Source: Diphasiastrum complanatum
Taxonomy: Eukaryota; Streptophyta; Lycopodiopsida; Lycopodiales; Lycopodiaceae
Assembly: GCA_029204225.1 (NCBI GenBank)
Contig: CM055109.1
Coordinates: forward strand, 42,105,449 to 42,169,448
DNA length: 64,000 nt
Direction of reading: 5' to 3'
The notes under the pieces were generated by a model, which saw nothing but the letters and a program-made list of their open reading frames with translations, had not been told where the DNA came from and did not search any database. The position numbers and the translations under genes are program-made. Shown here piece after piece: positions 21,205-32,241 of the stretch (position 1 is the first letter of the stretch; each line of letters starts with the position of its first letter).

Positions 21205-22617
21205 AACTATGAAAATTGCCTTTTTTCCAACAAATTGTAAAAATGAGATTTTTAAAAGACGTTTATTTTTCGTTCTGCCAGTTTTTTTTTTCAAAATTAA
21301 GGTTCATTTTGGAACTATTATTCCATTCACGTTCCATGCTTGGTTCAAGGGTGAGTCCTATATATGGGAGTACGAAGTTATTGCTTCTGCCAAAAACTTG
21401 GTGCTAATGTCTATACCATGGTTGATTGTCACGTCAGTAGTCTAACGCTAAGTAACAAAGGATAAATATTAGGAGTGCAATATGCTCCATGAAAGCACCC
21501 TAAATAACAAAGAAAAAATATTAGGAGTGCTTTAGTGATGTGGCAAGGCCAAATGAAAAAGTGTCTTGAAGCGGCATGAGAAGGTGGGGGACCTAGGAGT
21601 AGATTGAGCTCCTAAATATTGAGCACAAAATAAATGAATAAAATCCAAGGATGATGATGAAGAAGAAGAGAAAAAAAAAGGTGTGAGACTGGACCTCCAA
21701 CCAAAAAGGTGTGTAATATTTTCAGGGCGGTTCGGACTTTCGACCCCACATGCCTTTTAGTTGCTACCTCTTCCCACGTCTCACCACCCTCTTACACCAT
21801 CTCCCTCCACGATCTCTCTCTCTCTCTCTCTCTTTCTCTGGCATGCATTGCATACCTTCTGCTTTCGTGATGTGGTGATTGCATACTTCGTGATGTGTCG
21901 ATGGCATAACTTGATCGTCGTCATACATGTCATGTTGCAGACTTTTCGTTTTTGGCACTACTTTTTGTTGTTATTGTCCGAGTCTATCGCCATTAATACT
22001 GCTCTTTTATTTTGTTCTTTATTTGCCTTGCATTGCAGTGAATCTCAAGAGTTATACATAGTATGATCTGGAGTGTTTGAATGAGCTATTATGATCCTCT
22101 GGATCTTCCGAATTTGGCTGCATGTGTGCAAGGCAATGGTGGCTGCATTGCTACTGCATCTGGGTCTATTCAATTCTACCATCAGGAGCAGCTGTATATA
22201 TGAATTTTCACAATACTGGACGCAGATTGAAGCGAATTTCCTTCTAAGTCTGTGAATTTTCTAACCTCATTTGACAACTCAATTTTGTTTCTTCTCTCTC
22301 TCTCTCTCCGGACAAGATGACGCATACACATTTTGAGTAGGCTGCAATACTCTTAGACTTGTTAATTTCAACAAACCAAACATGCAGATTAGTGTCAATG
22401 ATTTAGCTTTGGAATTAGCAAACATACAAAATTGGATTCAAATATTCAGGCAAAAATCTTTCTTGAAAAATTTGTATGTCCTCGATTGAGGCTGTGCATC
22501 AGTACAAAAGGCATGATGATCGAAAAACTCTAATAACTGTTTCACGAGTGCAATTATTGATCAAAAGGAAGAAGTAGAAATCTGCTGAAAAGGTAACATA
22601 TAGTACAAAAGTCGGGC
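21205..22617. promoter_or_regulatory. CSLD upstream region with CT-rich leader candidates
   Basis: No gene. Upstream of the CSLD start there is a (CT)n run at 21811-21838 and a shorter one near 22292-22308. CT-rich leaders are common in plant 5' UTRs. A short duplication (AACAAAG...ATATTAGGAGTGC) recurs at 21452-21484 and 21505-21535. No confident TATA box was found, so the transcription start is not assigned. Confidence 0.35.
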
Positions 22618-25600
22618 ATGGCATCGACAGGATCGTCCATACCTCCCGGAGGGAGCCGATCTCAGATGATATTAGCAAGCCAGAGGTCTCTTAAGCCTCC
22701 AAGTAGCACTTCTCCCAGAGCACCTGGTGGCATGATTACCAGACGAAGCTCCAGCGGTCGATATATACATTTTCTGTCACAAGATGACATTCCGATCGAG
22801 ATGCTAGGAGAGACATTAAACCTGAATTATACTGTGCATATGCCTCCCACGCCTGACAATCAGCCCATGTCTGCCACCCCTGAGGGCAAGCCAGCAGCAG
22901 TTCCTCCAAAAGCAGAGCAGCAACATGCAGTCTCCAGCACCCTCTTCAGCGGTGGATACCAGAATGCGACTAGAGGCCACCTTCTGGACAAGCTGATCGA
23001 TCGGAATCAATCTAATTCCTCGCAGATTGCAGGTAGTAGACGTTTCAGCTGCTCCATCCCTGGATGCGAGGAGAAAGTCATGACCGATGAGCGAGGAAGA
23101 GTGATTACTCCCTGTGAATGTGGCTTCAAGATCTGCAGAGATTGCTACGTTGAAGCTCTCAACAATGGAGGAGTCTGCCGGGGCTGCAAGGACCCCTACA
23201 AGGCAGACGATCTCGGAACAAAAACTGATGCTCGCTCAGTGTTACCGCAACTTCCTTCCGTGCAAGAGGATTCAACCGAGGAGAGAAGGTTATCCGTGTT
23301 GACGCCCAACAAGCCAGCTGCCTCGGCGATCCTGGGCAACCAAGGCTCCGAATTCGACCACACGGGGTGGCTGTTCGAGACAAAAGGCACGTATGGCTAT
23401 GGCAACGCTGTGTGGCCGAAGGAGGATGCTTATCTGCAAGGCAACAGTGGAAACAACGTCGGAGCTCCCCCTGACTTCCATGAGAAATCTAAGCAGCCAC
23501 TGTGTAGGAAAACTGGCATTGCACCTGCCATCATCAGTCCCTACAGGTAGACGATCAATCAATCATCCCTAAATACTCTATATCTGCTACCGATCCTTGT
23601 AGACTTCTGCTTGCTTAAATGGAGTTGCATGAGTTGCAGTGTGATCGATGATGGCTAATTTGCAGGTTGCTCGTACTCGTGAGGCTGGTTGTGCTGGTTT
23701 TCTTCCTGTGGTGGCGAGTTGTCCATCCAAACAAGGATGCCGTCTGGCTGTGGGGGATGTCAGTGGTATGCGAGATCTGGTTTGCGTTCTCCTGGATACT
23801 CGATCAGTTGCCAAAGCTCTGCCCAGTGAATCGTTTCACCGATCTTAGCGTGCTGAGGGAGAAGTTCGAGATGCCTGGTCCAAGCAACCCAAAAGGGCGA
23901 TCAGATCTGCCAGGCGTAGATGTGTTCGTCTCTACTGCTGATCCAGAGAAAGAACCTCCTCTTGTCACTGCCAACACCATTCTCTCTATTCTTGCAGCGC
24001 AGTATCCTGTGGAAAAACTTTCCTGCTATATATCGGACGATGGAGGAGCTCTTTTGACCTTCGAAGCACTTGCTGAAGCAGCCAGCTTCGCCCAGATGTG
24101 GGTGCCATTCTGCAAAAAGCATGACATCGAGCCTCGCAACCCAGAATCCTACTTCTCCCTAAAGGGAGATCCGACCAAGAATAAGAAGCGAGCTGATTTT
24201 GTGAGGGACAGGCGAAGAGTGAAAAGGGAATATGATGAGATGAAAGTGCGTATCAACGGATTGCCAGACGCCATCAGAAGGAGATCCGATGCATACAATG
24301 CACACGAAGAGATTAAGGTCAAGAGAGAGCAGCTTGAAAGCAGTACTCTTTCTGTTAATATTGATCCAGTAAAAGTTGTGAAGGCGACATGGATGTCAGA
24401 TGGAACACATTGGCCAGGCACCTGGAGCTTGGGAGGAAAGGAGCATGGAAAAGGAGATCATGCCGGCATCATTCAGGTTACTATCCTCCAATGTTTCCCT
24501 TGCCCGTGAATCAATCTGCATGATCCATTTTTGGGTTGAAAATCTTCTGGATTAGCATTTGCAGTTGATTGTGAGCATTTTTGCTGCTCTCATAGGATTT
24601 TGTGGCAACGTCAATTCAAAGCAGTTTGCTGTTCTAAATTCTGATGCATCAAATCATTAAGATTCCTTCACTAACCAGTGCTGAAGCTTGATTAGAGAAA
24701 ACTCATGATACTGCTAGTATATTTGGAACGATAAATGATAGCTACTTTTATGTTGTACCTGACAAATCTCTCATGAGCTCTTTATGTGGCAAATTCAGGT
24801 GATGCTGGCGCCTCCAAGCCACGATCCAATTCTGGGCAAAGAAGACGACGATCTGATCGATACCACAGACATCGACATCCGCCTGCCTATGCTTGTCTAC
24901 GTCTCTAGGGAGAAGCGGCCAGGCTACGATCACAACAAGAAGGCTGGTGCGATGAATGCGCTGGTTCGCACCAGCGCAGTCATGTCCAATGGAGCTTTCG
25001 TACTCAATCTCGACTGCGATCATTACATCTACAACTCCTTGGCGATCAGAGAAGCGATGTGCTTCATGATGGACCCAAGCGGCGATCGCATCTGCTACGT
25101 CCAGTTTCCTCAGAGATTTGAAGGCATTGATCCCAACGATCGATATGCAAATAACAACACTGTCTTCTTTGATGTCAACATGCGAGCTCTGGATGGCTTG
25201 CAAGGTCCGATGTACGTTGGTACTGGTTGCATGTTCCGAAGGATTGCGCTCTATGGGTTTGATCCTCCGAGGTACAAGAATCGAGGTTGCTGTGGAGGAA
25301 GAAAGAAGCCAAAGCAAGTTAAAGCAAAAAAGGAATCAGATGAAACTGCTCTCAATATGGAGGGTGCAGGAGGCGATGGTGATGAGATCGAAGCTCAGTT
25401 GATGCCCAAAAGCTTTGGTAATTCTGCAGTACTTGCTGCGTCCATCGCAGTAGCGGAGTTCCAAGGCAGGCCCCTTGCAGACAGCGATCGAGTGAAGTAT
25501 GGCCGACCTCCTGGAGCTCTTCTAGCACCTAGAAACCCACTGGATGCAGACACTCTGCGAGAAGCCATCAGTGTGATCTCTTGTTTTTACGAAGACAGGA

Positions 25601-26556
25601 CAGAGTGGGGGAATCGCGTGGGATGGATCTATGGATCTGTTACTGAGGATGTGGTGACAGGCTTCCGCATGCACAATCGTGGATGGAGATCAATTTACTG
25701 TGTGACAAAGAGGGATGCCTTCAGAGGAACTGCTCCCATCAATCTGACAGACAGATTGCACCAGGTCCTGAGGTGGGCAACTGGATCGGTGGAGATCTTC
25801 TTCTCCAGAAATAATGCGCTCCTAGGCAGCCGTCGGTTGAAGCTACTGCAGCGCGTGGCTTACTTGAACGTGGGTGTATATCCTTTCACCTCCATCTTTC
25901 TGGTAGTGTACTGCTTTCTTCCTGCCTTGTCTTTGTTCACAGGCCAGTTCATTGTTCAGAACTTGAACGTCACCTTTCTTGTCTATCTATTCACAATCAC
26001 CACCACCCTCTGCATACTTGCAATTCTAGAGGTGCGATGGTCAGGCATCACACTAGAGGAATGGTGGCGAAATGAGCAATTCTGGTTGATCGGAGGCACA
26101 AGCGCACATCTTGCAGCGGTGCTGCAAGGGCTGCTCAAAGTGACTGCAGGAGTAGACATTTCCTTCACACTGACCTCAAAATCATCTACCGAAGGTGAAG
26201 AAGACGCCTATGCCGATCTATATGTTGTGAAATGGTCAGCACTGTTGATTCCTCCCATCACGATCATGATGATCAACCTCATAGCCATCGCGGTGGGAGT
26301 AGCCAGAACAGTTTACAGTGATACACAGAAGTGGAGTCAGCTGATAGGAGGAGTGTTTTTTAGTGTGTGGGTTCTAACCCATCTCTATCCCTTTGCAAAG
26401 GGACTGATGGGAAGGCGTGGCCGCACTCCCACAATAGTCTTTGTATGGGCAGGCCTCTTGTCTATCATCATCTCGCTACTCTGGGTCTCCATAAGTCCGC
26501 CATCGCCAGGATCAAGCCAAGACTCTACAATCGGAGGCAGCTTTCAGTTCCCCTAA
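22618..26556 (+). CDS. CSLD: Cellulose synthase-like protein D (three exons)
   Basis: Family 2 glycosyltransferase that makes beta-1,4-linked cell-wall glycan in Golgi and plasma membrane. Plant CSLDs are known for roles in tip-growing cells. The exons are 22618-23546, 23666-24476 and 24799-26556, giving 1165 residues, the usual CSLD length. The N-terminus has the family block [15 protein letters not shown] and a RING-type zinc domain with eight Cys (145-190). Two membrane helices (311-358) precede the catalytic domain: DD at 434-435, DCD at 652-654, TED at 862-864 and QVLRW at 902-906. Several C-terminal membrane helices and the typical end GGSFQFP follow. No stops or frameshifts; base composition is clearly GC-richer than the flanks. 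CSLD rather than CESA is supported by length, the N-terminal block and the C-terminus. Confidence 0.96.
23547..23665 (+). other. CSLD intron 1
   Basis: A 119 bp GT-AG intron (CTACAG|GTAGAC ... TTTGCAG|GTTGCT), phase 2. It splits the Arg codon of the conserved [11 protein letters not shown] stretch. The unspliced frame meets TAG at once, which supports removal. Confidence 0.93.
24477..24798 (+). other. CSLD intron 2
   Basis: A 322 bp GT-AG intron (ATTCAG|GTTACT ... AATTCAG|GTGATG), phase 0. It joins HAGIIQ to [10 protein letters not shown], a junction conserved in CSLD/CESA proteins. Confidence 0.93.
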
Positions 26557-27540
26557 ACAGAGTACATGCTTCTCTTTTGGTTCTTTAGGAAAATTATGTC
26601 TTTCTTTCATACTATTATTTGATTTGAAATCTACCGGGCACCCATTTGTGCTCTTCACTCTGCTTGCTCTAATCTGCTAACTGACAAAAGTTAAGATGCC
26701 AATTTAACTCATCGAAAATTCAGAAGTGTCTTCAATCTGAAACAAAGCCACTAGGCTAAGTTAGCCCAAAGAATTTCTAGAGGCCTTTTGCAATATGGAG
26801 CAAAGCAGTAATTTCTCTACAACTCAACGTTGAAGAAATTCGGTAGAAAGGCTTATCTCAAAGCTGTGCAGATCCCCATTTTCGGGCTTTTATGAGGTTA
26901 TAAGGATGCCAATGAGTGCTTAGCCATAGTCCAGGAAGAAAGTTGTTCTTGCCATGAGCTTCCTACATCACAAACCTTAACGCAAATTGTGCATGTGATT
27001 TTGCTGTAGAGAATTTAAGCAGTACAGACAGAATGTTGAAAGTCAGTCATTAGTGTGAGGTTATATTGTAAAACATACTGCTTGGACTTTCAGTAGATCA
27101 AATGCATTAACTCTTTACTAATTATTTCCCAGAGTCACTATTCTTTGAGAAACTCGGTTGATCATTCAAACACACAGCTTGATTCATTGACTTCTGTCGT
27201 ATTACAGTACATATGAGGAGTTTTTAATCTGTTTTTGAACTCCAATTAGAGTAGCTATACTATCCTGTTTATCTTTGCATGTGTGAGCAACTTGCCAATA
27301 TTTCTGCAGTATTTGTAGTTCACTAATAACGAGGTGCCGAGTATTCCATGTCTAACCTGATCTGTTATGTCACCTAGATAAGCTTAATCTCCACAAAAAC
27401 TTTCATTGCAAAACTCAGGTCCTTCAATATTGCCTTCATGTGGATGCTCATTGCTTATCTTCAATAGTCCCATTTTATTCTGCCATTCAATTTTCATAGT
27501 TTCAACAACCATTTATACCACAAAGGCCTTGCCATGTCGA
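26557..27540. other. CSLD 3' flank, no gene seen
   Basis: AT-rich sequence after the CSLD stop. It must include the 3' UTR, but no canonical AATAAA stands out. No coding similarity in any frame. Confidence 0.5.
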
Positions 27541-28300
27541 AAAGCACTCCTAAAAAATTTCATGTGTATTTAGTAATAGCATTAATTGCAGGAATTTGAC
27601 AGCGGTAACAACTTGAAACATTACAAGAACCTTATAATTCTGTAATGTCCTCAAAAAATAGTTTTACCATAGGTAAAATGACATTTTTTTACCAACAATA
27701 AAAACGTTTTACCACATGTAAAAAATTTCAGCTACTGTAAAAAAAATGTAAAAAAATTTGACTTATTGTAAACACAAAATATTACCATATGTAAAAAAAT
27801 AAATTCACTTACTGGAAAAACTATAGTAAAAACTCTGAATTGCAAGCACAAAAACACTATCTTATAAAACTTACCATAACCTATGCATATAAAATTTTGA
27901 TAGCATGTAAAATCCATACATGTAAAACCAATTTTCTTGTTATTGCTCTAAAATAAATTTGATATTATTGTAATTGTCTGCCCAAATATAGAACAGGCTG
28001 GATAAGGACAAATTTACAAATGTATACAAAACATATAGGCCAAACAATACCACTAATGTAGGACATGTAACAAAATTGAAACCATATCAGTGATTCACCG
28101 TCATACAGAAAAGGCAGCATTCAATTATATTCTTTGATTATGTCTCAAACATGTACCATCAAAAACTCAACATCAATTTATGGCATCGTCAATGCTCTTA
28201 TGCTAATCTGTTCAAGAAGATATCTACTTATTCCCTAGAGACAAAAGTTTTCAGCTTTGCTGGCAGATTCGCAGCAGAAGCAGAATCAACAAGACTAAGC
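27541..28300. repeat. ~760 bp duplicated segment, copy 1
   Basis: It matches 29141-29900 collinearly from CTCCTAAAAA(A/T)TTTCATGTG to AGAAGCAGAATCAACAAGACTA. It contains a cluster of short hairpins, for example TTTTACCATAGGTAAAA (27662-27678, 7-bp perfect arms) and TTTTACCACATGTAAAA (27707-27723). The left part is non-coding. The right end carries the C-terminus of the minus-strand ORF at 28228-28782. Confidence 0.8.
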
Positions 28301-28782
28301 ATAATGTTGCAGTTGTTCAAATTGTGAAACTGATGACCAACATGGATAGAACTCGATCTACCCACAACATAAAAGATAGAATCCAATTTATCTTGATATT
28401 TTTTTATTTCATTTTCCATAGCAATTTTCCCATCTACGCTATTCCAAAAATCAACATCCTCTTTGAAATACGGACAATCATTCACGTTTTCCGGCTCAAC
28501 AGCTTTAATTGCCTTGTTATCTACTACAACTTTAATCACGTTACACTTTCCAAAAGCTTCAGCACCAACAAAATTTTCAGCACAAACATTTCTAGTTCCT
28601 ATAGGAGAAACATAACCATCTTCTTTTACTTCTTTCTTGTAATCAGTATAATTAGAGGTGCTAGAAATTTGACGAATATCAGCATCTTTATCTTGACAAT
28701 ACTTCTCTTGTTCCTGTTGTAAAGCATCCTCAAACCGCAATGCCTTCCCATTCCATGTTTCTCCAGATATTATGCGTTGCAT
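28228..28782 (-). CDS. Hypothetical protein, 184 residues
   Basis: Not recognised. The frame begins MQRIISGETWNGKALRFEDALQQEQEKY and is charged and hydrophilic, without membrane segments, ending LVDSASAANLPAKLKTFVSRE. An in-frame stop lies just upstream of the ATG. A second, less certain exon may lie to the right (minus strand about 29115-28945, reading WKKHLYYGVWNAKLSGHRDAKSYGK), with a GTATGA donor near 28940. The last ~21 residues and 3' flank recur at 29826-29900, so the terminal exon was duplicated with 3' sequence. It may be a transposon-borne or captured gene; no domain assignment. Confidence 0.4.
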   Translation of the reverse strand: MQRIISGETWNGKALRFEDALQQEQEKYCQDKDADIRQISSTSNYTDYKKEVKEDGYVSPIGTRNVCAENFVGAEAFGKCNVIKVVVDNKAIKAVEPENVNDCPYFKEDVDFWNSVDGKIAMENEIKKYQDKLDSIFYVVGRSSSIHVGHQFHNLNNCNIMLSLVDSASAANLPAKLKTFVSRE

Positions 28783-29140
28783 AGCTCAATCACGTAACAA
28801 TTTTTCACTGCAATTGCACCTACATAAAAGACAACATAAACATTAAAAAAAAAGAACCAGAATAACATGCACTAAAACTAAAACATTGATGAAACAAGGC
28901 ATCAAAACCAAATTTGCAATTACAAATCATACTTCCCATATGACTTTGCATCACGATGACCAGACAATTTAGCATTCCATACTCCATAATACAAATGCTT
29001 CTTCCATCCTGATAATTCCAACACCCCTACTAGTTTTGTTACTTGTTATCTTATTTTTCAGGTTAAGGTCACTAGTCGACGCAATGTCAAAGTCCGGAGC
29101 GTATTCCTCCCGACTAGACATTTCAAAAACCATAAAGTAC

Positions 29141-29900
29141 TCCTAAAAATTTTCATGTGTATTTAGTAATAACATTAATTGCAGGAATTTGACAGCTGTA
29201 ACAACTTGAAACATTACAAGAACCTTATAACTCTGTAATGTTCTCAAAAAATAGTTTTACCACATGTAAAATGACGTATGTTTTTTTACTAGCAGTAAAA
29301 AAACTTTTACCACATGTAAAAAAATTTCAGGTATTGTATCACATGTAAAAAAATTTCAGTTACTGTAAACACAAAATATTACCATATGTATAAAAAAAAA
29401 TTCACTTTTGGGAAAAACTAAAGTAAAAACTCTGAATTGCAAGCACAAAAACACTGTCCTATAAAAATTACCAAAACTTACGCATATAAAATTCTGGTAG
29501 CATGTAAAATCCATACATGTAAAACCAGTTTTCTTGTTATTGCTCTAAAATGTATTTGATATTATTGTAATTGTCTGCCCAAATATATAACATGCTGGAT
29601 AAGGCTAGATTTACAAATATATACAAAACCTATATGCCAAACAATACCATCAAGGTAGGACATATAACAAAAATCGAAACCATATATGTGATTCATCGTC
29701 ATGCATAAAAGACAACATTCAATTATATTCCCTAATTGTGTCTCAAACATCTACCATCAAAGACTTAACATCAATTTATGACATTGTCAATGCTCTTATG
29801 CTAATCTATTCAAGAAGATATCTACTTATTCCTTAGAGACACAAGTTTTCAGCTTTTCCAGCAAATCCGTAGTAGAAGCAGAATCAACAAGACTACGCGT
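29141..29900. repeat. ~760 bp duplicated segment, copy 2
   Basis: Direct repeat of 27541-28300, about 1.6 kb downstream. The hairpin cluster is kept and includes a 10-bp perfect-arm stem (TTTTTTTACT at 29281-29290, AGTAAAAAAA at 29294-29303, loop AGC) and TTTTACCACATGTAAAA at 29305-29321. Confidence 0.8.
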
Positions 29901-30038
29901 TGTAGAAATTTTAGGCCATTGTTTCTGTTTCGGGGGCAGCTCTTCTTGGTCTGCACCTGTGTGTGTGCTGCCTAATTGGCTAGCTAGCGGAATTTTATAA
30001 TTCAGGATCCTAAGCAAATGACTACATACCACAGACAT
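29826..30038 (-). pseudogene. Duplicated C-terminus of the 28228-28782 protein
   Basis: The minus-strand frame ends SLVDSASTTDLLEKLKTCVSKE, about two-thirds identical to the end of the 28228-28782 frame. The upstream ~45 residues are unrelated. It is probably a terminal-exon fragment carried by the 760 bp duplication, and unlikely to be a working gene. Confidence 0.45.
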
Positions 30039-30065
30039 TAAATCATTCTATCAAATGAAACCACA

Positions 30066-30646
<581 letters not shown>

Positions 30647-32241
30647 CTCCCTCTTGAACATTGCAACCTTTGTGTCTATTCAGTCCCATTGCGTTTTTTT
30701 TGTTTTGAGAACAATATTTTGTTGAGCGGTTTTGTGAGCAAATCTGCAACCATGTCCTTTGATTTTATGTATTGGACTTTCAGCTCCCCTTTTGAGATCA
30801 AGTCTCGAATGTTCTGCTTTGTAGGTCAGTCCCATATTCTGGGTGCCTTTCAGATATTGTAGACTTCTTTTCGCCATTTGCCAATGTGTCATGCCAGGAT
30901 TCGAGGAGAATTGGCTCAATTTGTAGACATGGAAGGCCAAGTCGGGTCTAGAACAAATTGTAAGGTACATCAGACTACTGATCAAGTTTTAGTATGGTAT
31001 ACTTTCCATCTTCTGTCTCTCCTCATCTGTGTTTGGGCAATTATGCTTCGTCAGTCTGGCTCCAACTATCATCGGTGTGGCTTTTTCTTTCCAGTCCACC
31101 ATTTGGTACTACTTCAGCACCTTTTCGGTGTATTTTGATTGACTCAGATGCATTACTCCTCTAATTCAATCCCTTCTAAATTCCATTACTACTCTGATTC
31201 GACCCCTTCTAATCTCTAGCCCAAGGCATTTTGTTGCTTCTCCCAAATCTGTGATTTCATAATTTGCAGATATCTAACTCTTTGTTTCTTTGATCAGTTC
31301 TGATTGACTCAGATGCATTACTCCTCTAACTTGATCCCTTCTGATTTCCATTACTACTATGATTCGACCCCTTCTAATCTCTAACCCAAGGCGTTTTGTT
31401 GCTTCTCCCAAATCTGTGATTTCATAATTTGCAGATATCTAACTCTTCGTTTCTTTGATCAGCATCAAAGAGTTTCCTATCATTAGGGAGTCATCTACAA
31501 AAATAGTCAAAATCACAAAGCTCGTCTCGTGATGCCTGCTTCAGACCATAAATGCATCACTGCAACCGAGAACCATATTGTCGATTGTCGGTCTTCATGA
31601 AGATTTCTTCCTCTAGATCTCTGTGGAGAAAGGCTATTTTCACATCAATTTGGTATATTTCCATATTGTATTGTGTGGCATATGCAAGGAGCAGTTGAAT
31701 GCTTGTCATCTTCACCATTGGTGAGTAGGTATCTAAATAATCGATACCATACCTTTGCGTGTAGCCCTTGGCGACAAGTCTTGCTTTGTAGCGTCCGACA
31801 ATGCCATCTAATTTAATTTTTTTTTAATAGACCCATTTGCAGTCGATATTCTTTTTATCTTCGAGCAATGGCTACAGTGTCTATGCCTCATTTTGCCTCA
31901 TTGATTAGATCTCTTCTAACATTGTCTGCTTCCAGAATTCTCCCTTTGGCTCTGGATAGCTTCTTGATATGTTATTGATTCTTTAGTGAAGCTACAGAAT
32001 TCGAACTCTGTATCTTCATTCCATTGATGATTGTCAGTGTATCGTTTTGGAGGTTGTCTTTGTCTTGTTGACCTTCTTGGTCATGTCTGTTGCTGGTGGT
32101 TCGTTTCTTCTTCGTCAGGTTGATCTTCAGCTTCTTGTTGTTCAAGACTCTGGGGCTCGATGTTCTGATTTGACGTTTGGCCTCGATCTCCCTCTTGAAT
32201 TGGCAGCAGTGTGTTTGCGGGGAAAAATACCTCTTTTTCAA
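30647..32241 (-). pseudogene. Copia C pol remnant (RT, RNase H deleted)
   Basis: Minus-strand copia RT. About 31960-31500 reads a [32 protein letters not shown]-type block, YGIDYLDTYSPMVK and IYQIDVKIAFLHRDLEEEI. Then come EITDLGEATKCLGLEIRRG and SLMYLTICSRPDLAFHVYKLSQF (30985-30900). After GTQNMGLTYK the frame jumps almost directly to VADLLTKPLNKILF, so most of RNase H is deleted. The sequence ends at the polypurine tract. The part right of 31960 is a basic linker. There are several frameshifts. Confidence 0.8.
31137..31464 (-). repeat. 165 bp tandem duplication within copia C RT
   Basis: GATTGACTCAGATGCATTAC begins at 31137 and again at 31302. Both units run to TTTCTTTGATCAG with few differences. 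On the minus strand each unit encodes the EITDLGEATKCLGLEIRRG to HLSQS stretch, so the coding region itself was duplicated. Confidence 0.9.

Noticed and set aside
24748-25317. 189-residue ORF antisense to CSLD exon 3
   Set aside because: Shadow of a highly constrained coding exon; no family match or promoter context.
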